From Bacteroidota bacterium (GTDB taxonomy: Bacteria > Bacteroidota > Bacteroidia > J057 > JADKCL01), in assembly GCA_016718825.1 (NCBI GenBank), contig JADKCL010000010.1, positions 161,778 through 225,777 on the forward strand: a stretch of 64,000 nucleotides of DNA. The letters run 5' to 3'. Position 1 is the first letter of the stretch; each line of letters starts with the position of its first letter. A program made the translations under genes and the position numbers. Shown in pieces: positions 1 to 8,281 of the stretch. The notes under the pieces were generated by a model that did no database searches, was not told the DNA's origin, and saw nothing but the letters and a program-made list of their open reading frames with translations.

Positions 1-813
1 CTCAAAGCCAAGGATCCTTATATGGCCTTTGCGCAGTTGCTGCAACGATTCATGCAATTCGTGCAGAACAAATCCGGCATCGAGCAACCCTCCTTCATTG
101 CAGAAACGGCTCAGATTGGTAAAAATGTCTATATCGGCGCCTTCGCCTACATCGGGAATGGTGCCATCATCGGGGACGGAGCCAAGATTTATCCACATAC
201 CTACGTCGGCGACTATGCTGCGGTCGGTGAAGGAAGCACCCTCTACGCCAATGTGAGTTTGTACTACGGCTGCAAGATCGGCAAGCATTGTATTGTGCAT
301 TCCGGCGCGGTGATTGGCAGCGATGGATTCGGATTTGCCCCACAACCGGACGGGCAGTTTCAGAAAATCCCGCAGACAGGCATCGTGCGGCTCGAAGACA
401 ACGTGGAAATCGGGGCCGGATGTACCATTGACCGGGCTACCCTGGGTGAAACGGTGATTCGCAAGGGCGCGAAGCTCGACAACCTGATCCAAGTCGCTCA
501 CAACGTCGAAATCGGCGAAAACACCGTCATTGCTGCGCAAACGGGCATTTCCGGAAGCACCAAAATCGGCAACAACTGTATGATCGGCGGCCAAGTGGGC
601 ATCGTCGGGCATATCAAACTCGCAGACGGGACCAAAATCGGCGCACAATCGGGTGTGTCCAAAACCGTCGAAGAAAAAGGAAAAGCCCTGCGCGGCAGTC
701 CTGCGCAAGATTATAAGCTGCAGCTCCGTTCCGAAGCTGTGTTTCGCAATTTGGATGCAATCGACAAGCGCCTGCATCAACTGGAAAAAGCAATCGCCAA
801 TCGTCAAGAATAG
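1..813 (+). CDS. lpxD: UDP-3-O-acylglucosamine N-acyltransferase LpxD (5' end outside window)
   Basis: LpxD adds the second 3-hydroxyacyl chain, from acyl-ACP, to UDP-3-O-acylglucosamine in lipid A synthesis (cytoplasm). The frame is open from base 1; the first Met at 22 is internal because family members run about 340 residues and only about 270 are visible. Hexapeptide (left-handed beta-helix) repeats fill residues ~25-215 (IGKNVYIG, IGDGAKIYP, VGEGSTL, IGENTVIAAQ, IGNNCMIGGQ). The motif DNLIQVAHNVEIG carries the family's catalytic His. The C-terminal helix ends in LHQLEKAIANRQE. The stop is 3 bp before lpxC-fabZ, which implies one operon. Identity is secure; only the N-terminal domain is missing. 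Confidence 0.95.
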   Translation, partial: LKAKDPYMAFAQLLQRFMQFVQNKSGIEQPSFIAETAQIGKNVYIGAFAYIGNGAIIGDGAKIYPHTYVGDYAAVGEGSTLYANVSLYYGCKIGKHCIVHSGAVIGSDGFGFAPQPDGQFQKIPQTGIVRLEDNVEIGAGCTIDRATLGETVIRKGAKLDNLIQVAHNVEIGENTVIAAQTGISGSTKIGNNCMIGGQVGIVGHIKLADGTKIGAQSGVSKTVEEKGKALRGSPAQDYKLQLRSEAVFRNLDAIDKRLHQLEKAIANRQE

Positions 814-816
814 GCT

Positions 817-2211
817 ATGTACGAAAAGCAACATACGATTCAGCAGCCCGTCTCCGTGACAGGCGTCGGCCTCCACACGGGAGAGTCCGCAACGATGACC
901 TTCAATCCGGCACCGGAAAATCACGGCTATATTTTCCGCCGTACCGATTTGCCGGGTACGCCGCTTGTGCCCGCAGACGTGGACAATGTCGTGGATACAC
1001 AACGCGGCACGACCATCGAGGCCAATGGTGCACGGGTACATACCGTCGAGCATACGCTCGCAGCCCTCGCCGGATTGCAGATCGACAATTGCCTGATTGA
1101 TTTGGATGGCCCAGAGCCGCCGATCATGGATGGTTCGAGTGTGGTCTTTATCGAGGCTCTTATGCGCGCAGGTTTGCACGAACAGCAAGCTGACCGCGAG
1201 TTTTTTGTCGTCGACCAGCCGATTCACTACTACGAAAGTGATCGGCAAGTCGATTTGGCAGCCTTGCCGATGGATGATTTCCGCGTCACGGTCATGATTG
1301 ACTACAATTCCCCGGTCTTGGGAAGTCAACATGCCACGTTGCTCAACATTGAAAACTTCGCCGCCGAATTTGCCGATAGCCGTACGTTCTGCTTTTTGCA
1401 CGAATTGGAGGCCTTGGCCAATGCAGGCTTGATCAAAGGTGGTGACATCAACAACGCCATCGTGGTCGTGGACCGCGAGGTGACACCTTCGGAACTCGAG
1501 CGTTTGGCGGTCTTGTTTGACAAGCCCAATATCGAAGTCGCTGACGAAGGTATTCTGAACAACATCGATCTCCGCCACCGCAACGAGCCCGCAAGGCATA
1601 AATTGCTGGATTTGATCGGTGACCTTGCTCTGATCGGTGCGCCTTTGAAAGGGCAGATTCTTGCAGCTCGCCCCGGTCACAAAGCCAACGTCGAATTGGC
1701 CAAGAAGATCAAGAGCCTCCTGAAGCAGAAGAAGATTCAGAAGAAATACCAGCAAAAGGAAGCCACCGGCGTGATATTCGATGTGAATGCGATTCAGAAG
1801 ATCCTGCCACACCGTTATCCCTTCCTTTTGGTCGACAAAATCACCGAGTTTTCAGAGAATGAAATCACCGGTGTCAAAAATGTAACGGTCAATGAGCCGT
1901 TTTTCCAAGGCCACTTCCCCGGAAATCCTGTGATGCCGGGTGTTTTGCAATTGGAAGCCATGGCGCAAGTCGGCGGAATCCTTTTGCTCAACAAGGTCGA
2001 GAATCCCGAAAAGGTTTGGGTCTATTTCTTGGCCATCAACAACGCGCGCTTCAAGAAAATGGTGATCCCGGGCGATGTCATCACCTTCAAGTTGCAGTTG
2101 GACAGCTTGAAAAGGAACATCTGTAAAATGTACGGCAAGGCCTACGTCGATGGCAAACTCGTCTGTGAAGCCGAATTGGTAGCCGCAGTCGTGGACAAGG
2201 ACAAAATGTGA
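817..2211 (+). CDS. lpxC/fabZ: bifunctional UDP-3-O-acyl-GlcNAc deacetylase / 3-hydroxyacyl-ACP dehydratase (LpxC-FabZ fusion)
   Basis: This 464-residue protein joins two enzymes. Residues ~1-305 are LpxC, the zinc deacetylase that commits UDP-GlcNAc to lipid A: HTVEH near residue 75-79 and RHKLLDLIGD near 260-269 hold the zinc ligands. Residues ~320-464 are FabZ, the hot-dog dehydratase of fatty-acid elongation: ILPHRYPFLLVDKI near 328, then GHFPGNPVMPG with the catalytic His and a Glu in QLEAMAQ. A Lys/Gln-rich linker (LLKQKKIQKKYQQKE) joins them. Both active sites look intact. The fusion is known in Bacteroidota. The gene starts 3 bp after lpxD and is followed by lpxA, so acyl supply and lipid A synthesis are co-expressed. 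Confidence 0.96.
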   Translation: MYEKQHTIQQPVSVTGVGLHTGESATMTFNPAPENHGYIFRRTDLPGTPLVPADVDNVVDTQRGTTIEANGARVHTVEHTLAALAGLQIDNCLIDLDGPEPPIMDGSSVVFIEALMRAGLHEQQADREFFVVDQPIHYYESDRQVDLAALPMDDFRVTVMIDYNSPVLGSQHATLLNIENFAAEFADSRTFCFLHELEALANAGLIKGGDINNAIVVVDREVTPSELERLAVLFDKPNIEVADEGILNNIDLRHRNEPARHKLLDLIGDLALIGAPLKGQILAARPGHKANVELAKKIKSLLKQKKIQKKYQQKEATGVIFDVNAIQKILPHRYPFLLVDKITEFSENEITGVKNVTVNEPFFQGHFPGNPVMPGVLQLEAMAQVGGILLLNKVENPEKVWVYFLAINNARFKKMVIPGDVITFKLQLDSLKRNICKMYGKAYVDGKLVCEAELVAAVVDKDKM

Positions 2212-2215
2212 TTTG

Positions 2216-2325
2216 AATGGAGAATTGAGAATGGAGAATTGAAAATTTTGGTTCCATTCTCCATTCTCCATTCATCATTCTCCATTCTCCATTCATCATT
2301 CTCCATTTTTAATTCGTTTGAAAAG
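2216..2325. repeat. low-complexity ATGGAGAATGG / CCATTCTCC inverted repeat between lpxC-fabZ and lpxA
   Basis: The left part is made of GAATGGAGAATTGAGAATGG units. The right part is made of CCATTCTCCATTCATCATT units in near-perfect tandem. The two halves are complementary, so the RNA could form a long hairpin between two lipid A genes. Related scraps lie near 20150-20165 and 21860-21885. The function is unknown; an attenuator or a neutral intergenic filler repeat are both possible. Confidence 0.7.
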
Positions 2326-2337
2326 TTGAAGTATCCG

Positions 2338-3123
2338 ATGACACATATCCACCCCGACGCCAAAATTGCAGAGGGTGTACAGATAGAACCTTTCGTGACG
2401 ATCAAGGGGGATGTCGTAATTGAGGAGGGATGTTGGCTGGGTAGCAATGTCGTGATTCACGACGGCGCCCGAATCGGCAAGAATACGCGCATTTTCCCAG
2501 GCGCGGTCATTTCGAGCATCCCTCAGGATTTGAAGTTTGCCGGCGAAGTCACGACTTGTGAAATCGGGGAAAATTGCACGATCCGCGAATTTGCAACGAT
2601 TAACAGGGGAACGAAAGAAAGCAATACCACCAAGATTGGGAACAATGTTTTGGTGATGGCCTACGCCCACGTGGCGCATGACTGCGTCATCGGCAACAAC
2701 GTGATCCTTGCGAATGCAGTGAATCTCGCTGGACACGTGATCATCGACGATTTTGCGATTGTCGGTGGCATGAGCGCGATTCATCAGTTTGTTCGACTTG
2801 GGAAGCATTCTATTTTGCAAGGTGGCTCATTGGTGGGCAAGGACGTGCCTCCTTTTTGCAAAGGTGCGCACTTTCCGCTGCGTTATTCGGGGGTCAATGC
2901 ACTGGGTTTGCGTCGCCGAAATTTTGATTCTGAGACGATTACAGCGATTCAGGATATCTACCGATTGCTCTTTGCATCGGGTAAAAACGTCTCGCAGGCC
3001 TTGCAATCCATCGAAGAGGAAATTGCCCCCTCCCCGATTCGGGATGAAATCATGGAATTTGTGCGGAGTTCCAACCGCGGCATCATGAAAGGCTACAAGC
3101 CGGGAAGCGATGACGAAGCTTGA
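2338..3123 (+). CDS. lpxA: acyl-ACP--UDP-N-acetylglucosamine O-acyltransferase LpxA
   Basis: LpxA performs the first step of lipid A synthesis, moving a 3-hydroxyacyl chain from ACP to the 3-OH of UDP-GlcNAc. The reading frame opens at 2239, but the stretch before 2338 is translated intergenic repeat. MTHIHPDAKIAEGVQIEPFV is the true N-terminus and gives 261 residues, the usual family length. Hexapeptide repeats run through residues ~10-180. The family signature around MAYAHVAHDCVIGNN includes the catalytic His, and GGMSAIHQFVRLGKHS follows. The C-terminal helical part starts near LGLRRRNFD. The gene overlaps the next gene by 14 bp. Confidence 0.96.
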   Translation: MTHIHPDAKIAEGVQIEPFVTIKGDVVIEEGCWLGSNVVIHDGARIGKNTRIFPGAVISSIPQDLKFAGEVTTCEIGENCTIREFATINRGTKESNTTKIGNNVLVMAYAHVAHDCVIGNNVILANAVNLAGHVIIDDFAIVGGMSAIHQFVRLGKHSILQGGSLVGKDVPPFCKGAHFPLRYSGVNALGLRRRNFDSETITAIQDIYRLLFASGKNVSQALQSIEEEIAPSPIRDEIMEFVRSSNRGIMKGYKPGSDDEA

Positions 3124-3712
3124 GGTCTCCGGCCTAGGCAAGCGATTTTTCCGGCATTGGGTGTTTCGGAATTTGGACTTCAAGATTGACGAAGGCGAAC
3201 GCGTCCTGCTCTGCGGCGACAACGGCAGCGGCAAATCAACCCTCATGCGCATCCTTTCCGGGCAATTGACGCCCACCGAAGGGACCTTGCAATTGTTCAT
3301 CGATGGCAAGGAAATCGACCCCGAATCTTATTATCAGCATCTTGCCTGGAGTGGCCCCTATATGGAGCTTTACACAGACCTAACACTCAAGGAAGCCATT
3401 GATTTGCATGCCAGTTTTCGGCCGATGTTGGCCGCGCCCAAGGAAGTCTTGAAGCTGCTGCAGTTGGAGGACCATGCCGGCAAATTGCTGAAGCATTTCA
3501 GTTCGGGCATGCTGCACCGTGTGAAAGTTGGCTTGGCGATCCTGACCAAGTCCAGGTTACTGTTGCTCGACGAAGCGACCACCAACATGGATGCCGGAAA
3601 TTCGCAGCTTGTGGTGGATCTGATGGACCGCTTTCTGGATGGTCGCATGTTGATTTATGCCAGCAACAAACCGGAGGAATTTGCGCTGTTTGAGCGGCGG
3701 GTGGAGATGTGA
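3110..3712 (+). CDS. small ABC transporter ATP-binding protein
   Basis: A 200-residue stand-alone ABC ATPase. Walker A is GDNGSGKST near residue 36. The signature is the degenerate FSSGM (LSGGQ-type) in HFSSGMLHRVKVGLAI. Walker B is LLLLDEATTNMD, with the Glu that polarises water. It lacks membrane helices and must pair with a permease not visible nearby, or act as a CcmA-like or regulatory ATPase. The start overlaps the lpxA 3' end by 14 bp, so translation is probably coupled to the lipid A operon, and an envelope-related role is plausible. The substrate cannot be told from sequence. Confidence 0.88.
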   Translation: MTKLEVSGLGKRFFRHWVFRNLDFKIDEGERVLLCGDNGSGKSTLMRILSGQLTPTEGTLQLFIDGKEIDPESYYQHLAWSGPYMELYTDLTLKEAIDLHASFRPMLAAPKEVLKLLQLEDHAGKLLKHFSSGMLHRVKVGLAILTKSRLLLLDEATTNMDAGNSQLVVDLMDRFLDGRMLIYASNKPEEFALFERRVEM

Positions 3713-3716
3713 ACGG

Positions 3717-3845
3717 TTATAGTTTGAGTTTAAATTGGAGGAAGCAGTTCGAGATGGAATGTGGAATAGCTTGGAGAGTTTTTTCGGACGGATGGTATTT
3801 CCGAGTGAGAAGGACGGTAAGTGAGTAGTAATTGGCGCTTTTCGG
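3717..3845. repeat. degenerate copy of the tRNA-array spacer module
   Basis: AGTTTGAGTT followed ~20 bases later by GCAGTTCGAGATG repeats the spacer found beside tRNA-His in the array (9292-9330 and 10045-10085) and, more weakly, after tRNA-Cys (9850-9880). The later stretch rich in GAGTGAG/AAGTGAG resembles the right arms of the array's large inverted repeats. No gene is seen here. Confidence 0.55.
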
Positions 3846-3932
3846 CAGCAGGCGGGAGACTCGAACTCCCAATTCCACGATTGTGAAACAATTGCCTTCC
3901 AAGCAATTTCCTCGTCCAGCCGGACGCTTGGT
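3846..3932 (-). tRNA. tRNA-Ser (GGA), solitary copy with imperfect acceptor stem
   Basis: On the minus strand the anticodon stem ATTGC/GCAAT encloses the loop TTGGAAG (anticodon GGA). The long variable arm is TTTCAC/GTGGAA. The T arm is GGGAG-TTCGAGT-CTCCC. The body is nearly identical to the array copy at 9580-9666. The acceptor 5' strand (ACCAAGC) mispairs with GCCTGCT at two of seven positions, whereas the array copy pairs perfectly. It may be a decaying copy or a pseudogene. Confidence 0.75.
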
Positions 3933-4577
3933 ATTTTGTCTTTGCCCCCTAATTATTGGATTTTTCAGGTTCTGGTTTTGAGGTTCAGCATATCAGAAAA
4001 AGGGACCATTAACGCTTTGAAGCAACGTTCTTGATATATCACAGCAAACACTTGGAATCCGAGCCTGATCACAATCATGACCAATGCTTGAAGCATGTGA
4101 GTAGCTTTAAAAAGCAGCGGATTCGCCCGTAATTTGCCTTTGGAGTCGCTTTCAGGTATCCTTTGACGCTGGCAATAGGTAGAAGCAAAAAAGTAAACCA
4201 AAAGCTATCATTCCTGCAAATTTCCTTGTAGCTTAGATTGTAGATGGATTGAACGGAGGCGTCAATGCTCAAATGGGGCAAAAAATGACCAAAGATAGCT
4301 AGCAGAGGGTTGCAGGGAAGCAGAGCAGTGGCAATAGATAGGTTGCGGAGGGGCAGGTGGTGGGATCGAGAAGTGTGGCTTGGCCTTCGCGTGTGGAGAT
4401 GAAGGCATGGGATTTGATGTCTTTTTTGGTACTACGGGGTTTGGGTTGTGGATAGCGCTTTTTGTTGACAATGTAAATCGATGGTATGGTTAGGTTGAAG
4501 AATTGTGGAATGGCTGATTTGGGCATGGGGAAGTTGGCTTCTCTTGGAGGTTGTCTGCCCATTGGGGAGAAAGGAGT
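3933..4577. other. gene-free stretch of 645 bp
   Basis: No supported gene was found. The short frames on the minus strand (3965-4201, 4075-4281, 4262-4562) overlap one another, have no recognisable protein features and no paralogs in the window. The left end, just upstream of the tRNA-Ser copy, reads TGTCTTTGCCCC on the plus strand (one base off the TAnnTTTG -7 consensus). The right half is AT-rich and leads into the accessory cassettes. Confidence 0.5.
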
Positions 4578-4583
4578 ATGGAA

Positions 4584-5489
4584 ATGACTTGGATGCGTTC
4601 GCTAACTCTCCTTGTATTTGAGAGCATATTTTTGCTCGGACTAGGTCAATCGCCCGAACAGTATCTAGGAGTTCGCAATCGTGAAGGAAAAAGTATTAAC
4701 GATGCAATTGTTACAATCAATGGAAAGAAAGCCATTCCTAAGCAATTAGGAATGACTGTTTTATACAGATGTCCTGATGTGAAACCACCATACGATGTAG
4801 AAATCAGGCATAAAGACTACCATACATTGCATTATGAAGGCCTTCCTAACTTGGAAATTGGAACTTATCTCTTACGTGATGGGGAAGATTCTGTATATAT
4901 GGAGAATGGCTGGCGTCCATGTTTGCCCACTCCCGGGCAAATTCTAGTGGTTGGGAAGGAAAGTGATAGCTTGGGTAATGGCTTGGATCGTCAGGTGGTG
5001 CGAGAATCCATGCATCGAATGATTGCAAGCCATGGCTATGAAATTATTCGTGAGCAAAAACACTATAATCTCGATTGTCCTGGACCCTCAAAAGAGAATT
5101 GTTATTTGGTCAAGCCAGCTGCAGATACGTTGTCTAAAATCGTCGCAACAGAAATCGAGCGATTCGCAATGGAGCCAATTGTTTCTTTTGCAGGACCTGT
5201 GATTCTCTTTCAGGAGAATGGGGACGCACTTTCACTTAGGCCTTGGTTGGAAGTTTATGTTGCTGGAAGGATTGGGGGATGGATCATAAGTTTTCAACAA
5301 GTGGAAAGCGCAATGGCTGGTTTAGGTTTTGCTTTTCGTTATAGAACGAATAGCCATGTGGATATAGATCATTTTGAAGTACAAATCCATTCAGGAAGCT
5401 TGGATGACTATAACCAGCAAATTCGCAGTCTCCTTCATATTCGTGGTGTATACAAGATTCACCTTTGGGATTATCGTTTTACGTATTAA
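4584..5489 (+). CDS. secreted protein of unknown function, C-module member of the local paralog family
   Basis: The frame is open from 4551. The start at 4584 is preferred because AGGAG lies 7 bases upstream and the protein then begins with a signal peptide (MTWMRSLTLLVFESIFLLGLG). The mature part (~280 residues) matches the C-terminal half of the protein at 5554-6948 in layout: a beta-rich domain (LGVRNREGKSINDAIVTINGKKA), a central helix-rich part, then AGPVILF and a final ~85-residue segment of the type LEVYVAG...LLHIRGVYKIHLW. That last segment recalls the inhibitor-like prodomain fold of S8 peptidases, which is inference only. No catalytic motif is visible. Base composition is AT-richer than neighbours. 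Confidence 0.6.
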   Translation: MTWMRSLTLLVFESIFLLGLGQSPEQYLGVRNREGKSINDAIVTINGKKAIPKQLGMTVLYRCPDVKPPYDVEIRHKDYHTLHYEGLPNLEIGTYLLRDGEDSVYMENGWRPCLPTPGQILVVGKESDSLGNGLDRQVVRESMHRMIASHGYEIIREQKHYNLDCPGPSKENCYLVKPAADTLSKIVATEIERFAMEPIVSFAGPVILFQENGDALSLRPWLEVYVAGRIGGWIISFQQVESAMAGLGFAFRYRTNSHVDIDHFEVQIHSGSLDDYNQQIRSLLHIRGVYKIHLWDYRFTY

Positions 5490-5553
5490 TTTCCATGATT
5501 TGGAAAACTTCAGATATTTCATTGAGGATGGAACACATTAAACCCTGATGCTG

Positions 5554-6948
5554 ATGAAAACTACAGGAAGATCAGTGGCTATTATTTTACTTATCATTTT
5601 TGGAGGACTATTTGTAAAAGTGTACTCCCAAATGTGTTGTGGAGCTTTTGCAGTGAGTGTCATCAAATCTCCTGACGCAATATTCCTGGATAGTGACTCG
5701 ATCCATGCGACTTGTACTATGACAAGCATCCATTCAGGAGCAACAATGCTAGCACAAGCGATGGAATACCGAGACGGGTATTTTGCAATTGGTATGTGGC
5801 CTAGTGCGGAAATTCTAATAACGATTGAAATCGATCAAAAGCAAATGAGGTTGCGCCTAAGAAATCCTCCAGGATACGACACTCGAAGCTTTGCAATAAA
5901 AGATTTACAATTCCGGGAAGGTGATTTCCAAGTCGATGAAGCAAGGCTAAAAACATGGTTGAAGTGGAATGATAAGTTAGAGAACGAAGGAATGTTCAAG
6001 GGTTTTCGTTTGATCCCCATTGAATTTGTTAAACCATTGCAAAAAGAAAACTCAGGAATCGCGATCGTTCCCATCTACCTCTTAGATAGTAGGAACGGTG
6101 TTGTCAAAGATGCGACAGTAAAAGTGAATGGGGAATATGCATCGTATTCAGATTTGACAAAGACTTATGTCGCAATCCTTAGTGAGGAAACGAAGATAGA
6201 CTTGGTAATCACGCATCCCTTATTTGACACGTTGCGAATGTACCAGTTGGATGGCGTGCCTCAACAGATTTATATGTTGGAAAGCAACGATCCTTATTGC
6301 TATGACGAAAACTTCAAATTTCCTTGCATGGACAACGACAATTTCCTTCTGCTGGAACCCAATGTGCCATCGTTGGATACAGTGATGGGAGAAGTCTATT
6401 TTCAAGATGTAGCGGAATTGTTGTCACCGCTATTGAAATCGCTGGGCCTAGTAGTGGTGTATCAATATGACCTCAGGGTTGCGCGAAAGTCAGACTATAC
6501 AGAGGAATTTGTTTTTGTCAAGGACACAGCTCCAAATACCCAGTCTACCCTATCTCCATTTCGTCGGTACATTGTCTTGGGAAGGGACCAAGGAGGCTCA
6601 TTTGGCAACGGCGATTGCCAAGAGCTGGCAAAGTTGAGGGCATCGCCCCTGGTGCGGATGGCTGGACCTTTGCTTTGCCGAAATACAGATTATGATTATC
6701 CCGGAATGTACACAGGGGATCTATTTGTTGAGTTTCGCAAAGACACTGAAGCGCCAGAGATCCAACTCCTTCTTCAAAAGCATGGGTTGGAAATCCGAAG
6801 TCGAGGAGATGTTGGAGAACGATGGATTCTTCGCGCAGACGGCAAGACGCGCATTGGAATCAATCAGCTATTGGAAGAACTGGGTGCTGAAAAGTGCATC
6901 CAGAAAGTTGCTCCCTCGGTAATCCTATTTACTCAACTATCCCATTAG
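5554..6948 (+). CDS. secreted two-module protein of unknown function (full-length family member)
   Basis: The start at 5554 (MKTTGRSVAIILLIIFGGLF...YSQ) is preferred over 5548 because paralogs begin at the same ATGAAA after the leader AAACCCTGAT. After the signal peptide comes the family hallmark QMCCGAFAVSV, a ~140-residue N-module ending FRLIPIEFVKPLQKEN, then a C-module like the protein at 4584-5489 (IAIVPIYLLDSRNGVVKDATVKVNGEY, a central region with FPCMDNDNFLLLEPN, MAGPLLCRN, and a final segment LFVEFRKDTEAPEIQLLLQKHGLEI... reminiscent of S8-peptidase prodomains). No enzyme motif was found. It is the only member with both modules, so it looks ancestral to the shorter copies downstream. 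Confidence 0.65.
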   Translation: MKTTGRSVAIILLIIFGGLFVKVYSQMCCGAFAVSVIKSPDAIFLDSDSIHATCTMTSIHSGATMLAQAMEYRDGYFAIGMWPSAEILITIEIDQKQMRLRLRNPPGYDTRSFAIKDLQFREGDFQVDEARLKTWLKWNDKLENEGMFKGFRLIPIEFVKPLQKENSGIAIVPIYLLDSRNGVVKDATVKVNGEYASYSDLTKTYVAILSEETKIDLVITHPLFDTLRMYQLDGVPQQIYMLESNDPYCYDENFKFPCMDNDNFLLLEPNVPSLDTVMGEVYFQDVAELLSPLLKSLGLVVVYQYDLRVARKSDYTEEFVFVKDTAPNTQSTLSPFRRYIVLGRDQGGSFGNGDCQELAKLRASPLVRMAGPLLCRNTDYDYPGMYTGDLFVEFRKDTEAPEIQLLLQKHGLEIRSRGDVGERWILRADGKTRIGINQLLEELGAEKCIQKVAPSVILFTQLSH

Positions 6949-6983
6949 AAATCATCTTGGACGGAAATAAACCCTGATATGTA

Positions 6984-7489
6984 ATGAAAGGCCTGACTAA
7001 AATATTGATGACAATTCTCTTGGGCTTAATGGGAGGGCTCTGTTCCAAAATGAACGCACAAATGTGTTGTGGGACGTTTGCCTTCACTTTGGCAGCCGAT
7101 AGTGCAGTAACTTCAAAAACACAAAAATCAATTGCAAAGGTATCTTGTAAGATAATGGCTTCCTATTCAAGAAAAATATTTAAAGGAGAGAAATTGAAAC
7201 TGGGAGAGGAAGGTTACTACTTGGCTGGATTCTGGCCGTGGTCAGAGTTGAAGATTAAAATTAAATTAGATTGCAAACAAATGACAATTAGCGTAAAAGA
7301 GCTTCCAGCTTATACCTCTCAAAGTTATGCGATCTTGGGGCTGACATTCCAAAAAGGCAATTTTGCCATTGATGAGAAAGCTTATACCGTCTGGCTTCAA
7401 GAAAATCTCAAAGCTGAAAAAGAGGGTATGTTCAGGGACATTACCTCGTCCCCATCCAATTTCTAAAACCATTTCAAAAAGAAAAATAA
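6984..7489 (+). CDS. secreted N-module protein, cassette copy 1, frameshifted near 7434
   Basis: Signal peptide MKGLTKILMTILLGLMGGLCSKMNAQ, then QMCCGTFAF and the N-module. As read, the frame ends early at 7466 with FRDITSSPSNF. One base appears to be missing after GGTATGTTC (about 7434): the next frame reads GHYLVPIQFLKPFQKEK and stops at 7489, exactly where the sister copies stop. So this copy is a pseudogene with an altered last ~20 residues, or the base was lost in sequencing. The leader upstream matches copies 2 and 3. Function is unknown; secretion is predicted from the signal peptide. Confidence 0.6.
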
Positions 7490-7620
7490 TGGCAGCTACA
7501 GTCTTTTATCCACCATTGTCCTCGATTGTACAGCTCGATTTTCTTCCTGAGCAGTTGGGATTTGGAAAGTCTCCAACACCTCATAGAGCGTGTGACAGAT
7601 ATCATCTTGCACGGAATTAA
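7489..7620 (+). CDS. possible 43-residue ORF overlapping the stop of cassette 1 (TAATG)
   Basis: ATG overlaps the upstream TAA by one base. It encodes MAATVFYPPLSSIVQLDFLP then a tail ending CDRYHLARN, and its stop lies inside the leader of the next cassette. The same peptide is encoded at 8137-8268 and a longer version at 8785-8988. It could be a truncated, translationally coupled partner or simply a chance frame in the repeated trailer. No family is recognised. Confidence 0.25.
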   Translation: MAATVFYPPLSSIVQLDFLPEQLGFGKSPTPHRACDRYHLARN

Positions 7621-7633
7621 ACCCTGATATGTA

Positions 7634-8137
7634 ATGAAAGATCTGACTAAAGTATTGATGATACTTCTCTTGGGCTTGATGGGAGGACTCTGTTCCAAAA
7701 TGAACGCCCAAGTATGCTGTGGCACGTTCGCAGTCCGTCTTTTCACTGCCGAGCAAGTGGTCGTATCGGACGACAAACCTATTCTTAAGACATCGTATAA
7801 AGTCGTCAATCTTTATGATAGACGAGTCGATTTAAAGGAGCCTTTGGAAAAGAGAGACGGTTACTTCGCTGTAGGTATGAGACCGCATTCCAAGATTCTG
7901 ATTACATTTAAAATGAAATGCAAACGCATGACAATCACCGCAAAAAATCTGCCAGGCTACAACTCGAGAAGCTATGCCATCGCAGCGTTGCAATTCAAGA
8001 AGGGAGACTACTTTGTTGATGAAGCATTGCTCGATGCATGGTGCGATGACCATCCAGAGATAGAAAAAGAAGGAATGTTTCTGGGATTTCGCCTGATCCC
8101 TATAGAATTTGTGAAACCAATACAAAAAGGAAAATAA
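7634..8137 (+). CDS. secreted N-module protein, cassette copy 2
   Basis: 167 residues. The signal peptide (MKDLTKVLMILLLGLMGGLC...NAQ) is followed by QVCCGTFAVRL, a beta-rich domain with KRDGYFAVGMRPHSKILITF and KCKRMTITAKNLPGYNSRSY, and the conserved end GFRLIPIEFVKPIQKGK. It stops exactly where the full-length paralog (5554-6948) continues into its C-module. The vicinal Cys pair just after the predicted cleavage site is conserved in all four N-module proteins. It is nearly identical to copy 3 over the first ~100 residues. Function is unknown; the protein is probably periplasmic or secreted. No T9SS sorting domain is present. Confidence 0.7.
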   Translation: MKDLTKVLMILLLGLMGGLCSKMNAQVCCGTFAVRLFTAEQVVVSDDKPILKTSYKVVNLYDRRVDLKEPLEKRDGYFAVGMRPHSKILITFKMKCKRMTITAKNLPGYNSRSYAIAALQFKKGDYFVDEALLDAWCDDHPEIEKEGMFLGFRLIPIEFVKPIQKGK

Positions 8138-8268
8138 TGGCAGCGACAGTCTTTTATCCACCATTGTCCTCGATTGTACAGCTCGATTTTCTTCCTGAGC
8201 AGTTGGGATTTGGAAGGTCTCCAACACCTCATAGAGCGTGTGACAGATATCATCTTGCACGGAATTAA
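8137..8268 (+). CDS. possible 43-residue ORF overlapping the stop of cassette 2 (TAATG)
   Basis: Same layout and same peptide as at 7489-7620: ATG overlaps the stop of the upstream gene and the frame closes in the leader of cassette 3. The reading is low confidence because identical DNA in the repeat makes conservation uninformative. Confidence 0.22.
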   Translation: MAATVFYPPLSSIVQLDFLPEQLGFGRSPTPHRACDRYHLARN

Positions 8269-8281
8269 ACCCTGATATGTA

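Noticed and set aside
5554..6948. Calling the C-module a subtilisin inhibitor or S8 prodomain
   Set aside because: The resemblance is limited to a short strand pattern in the last ~80 residues and no S8 peptidase is nearby, so it is mentioned only as a possibility.
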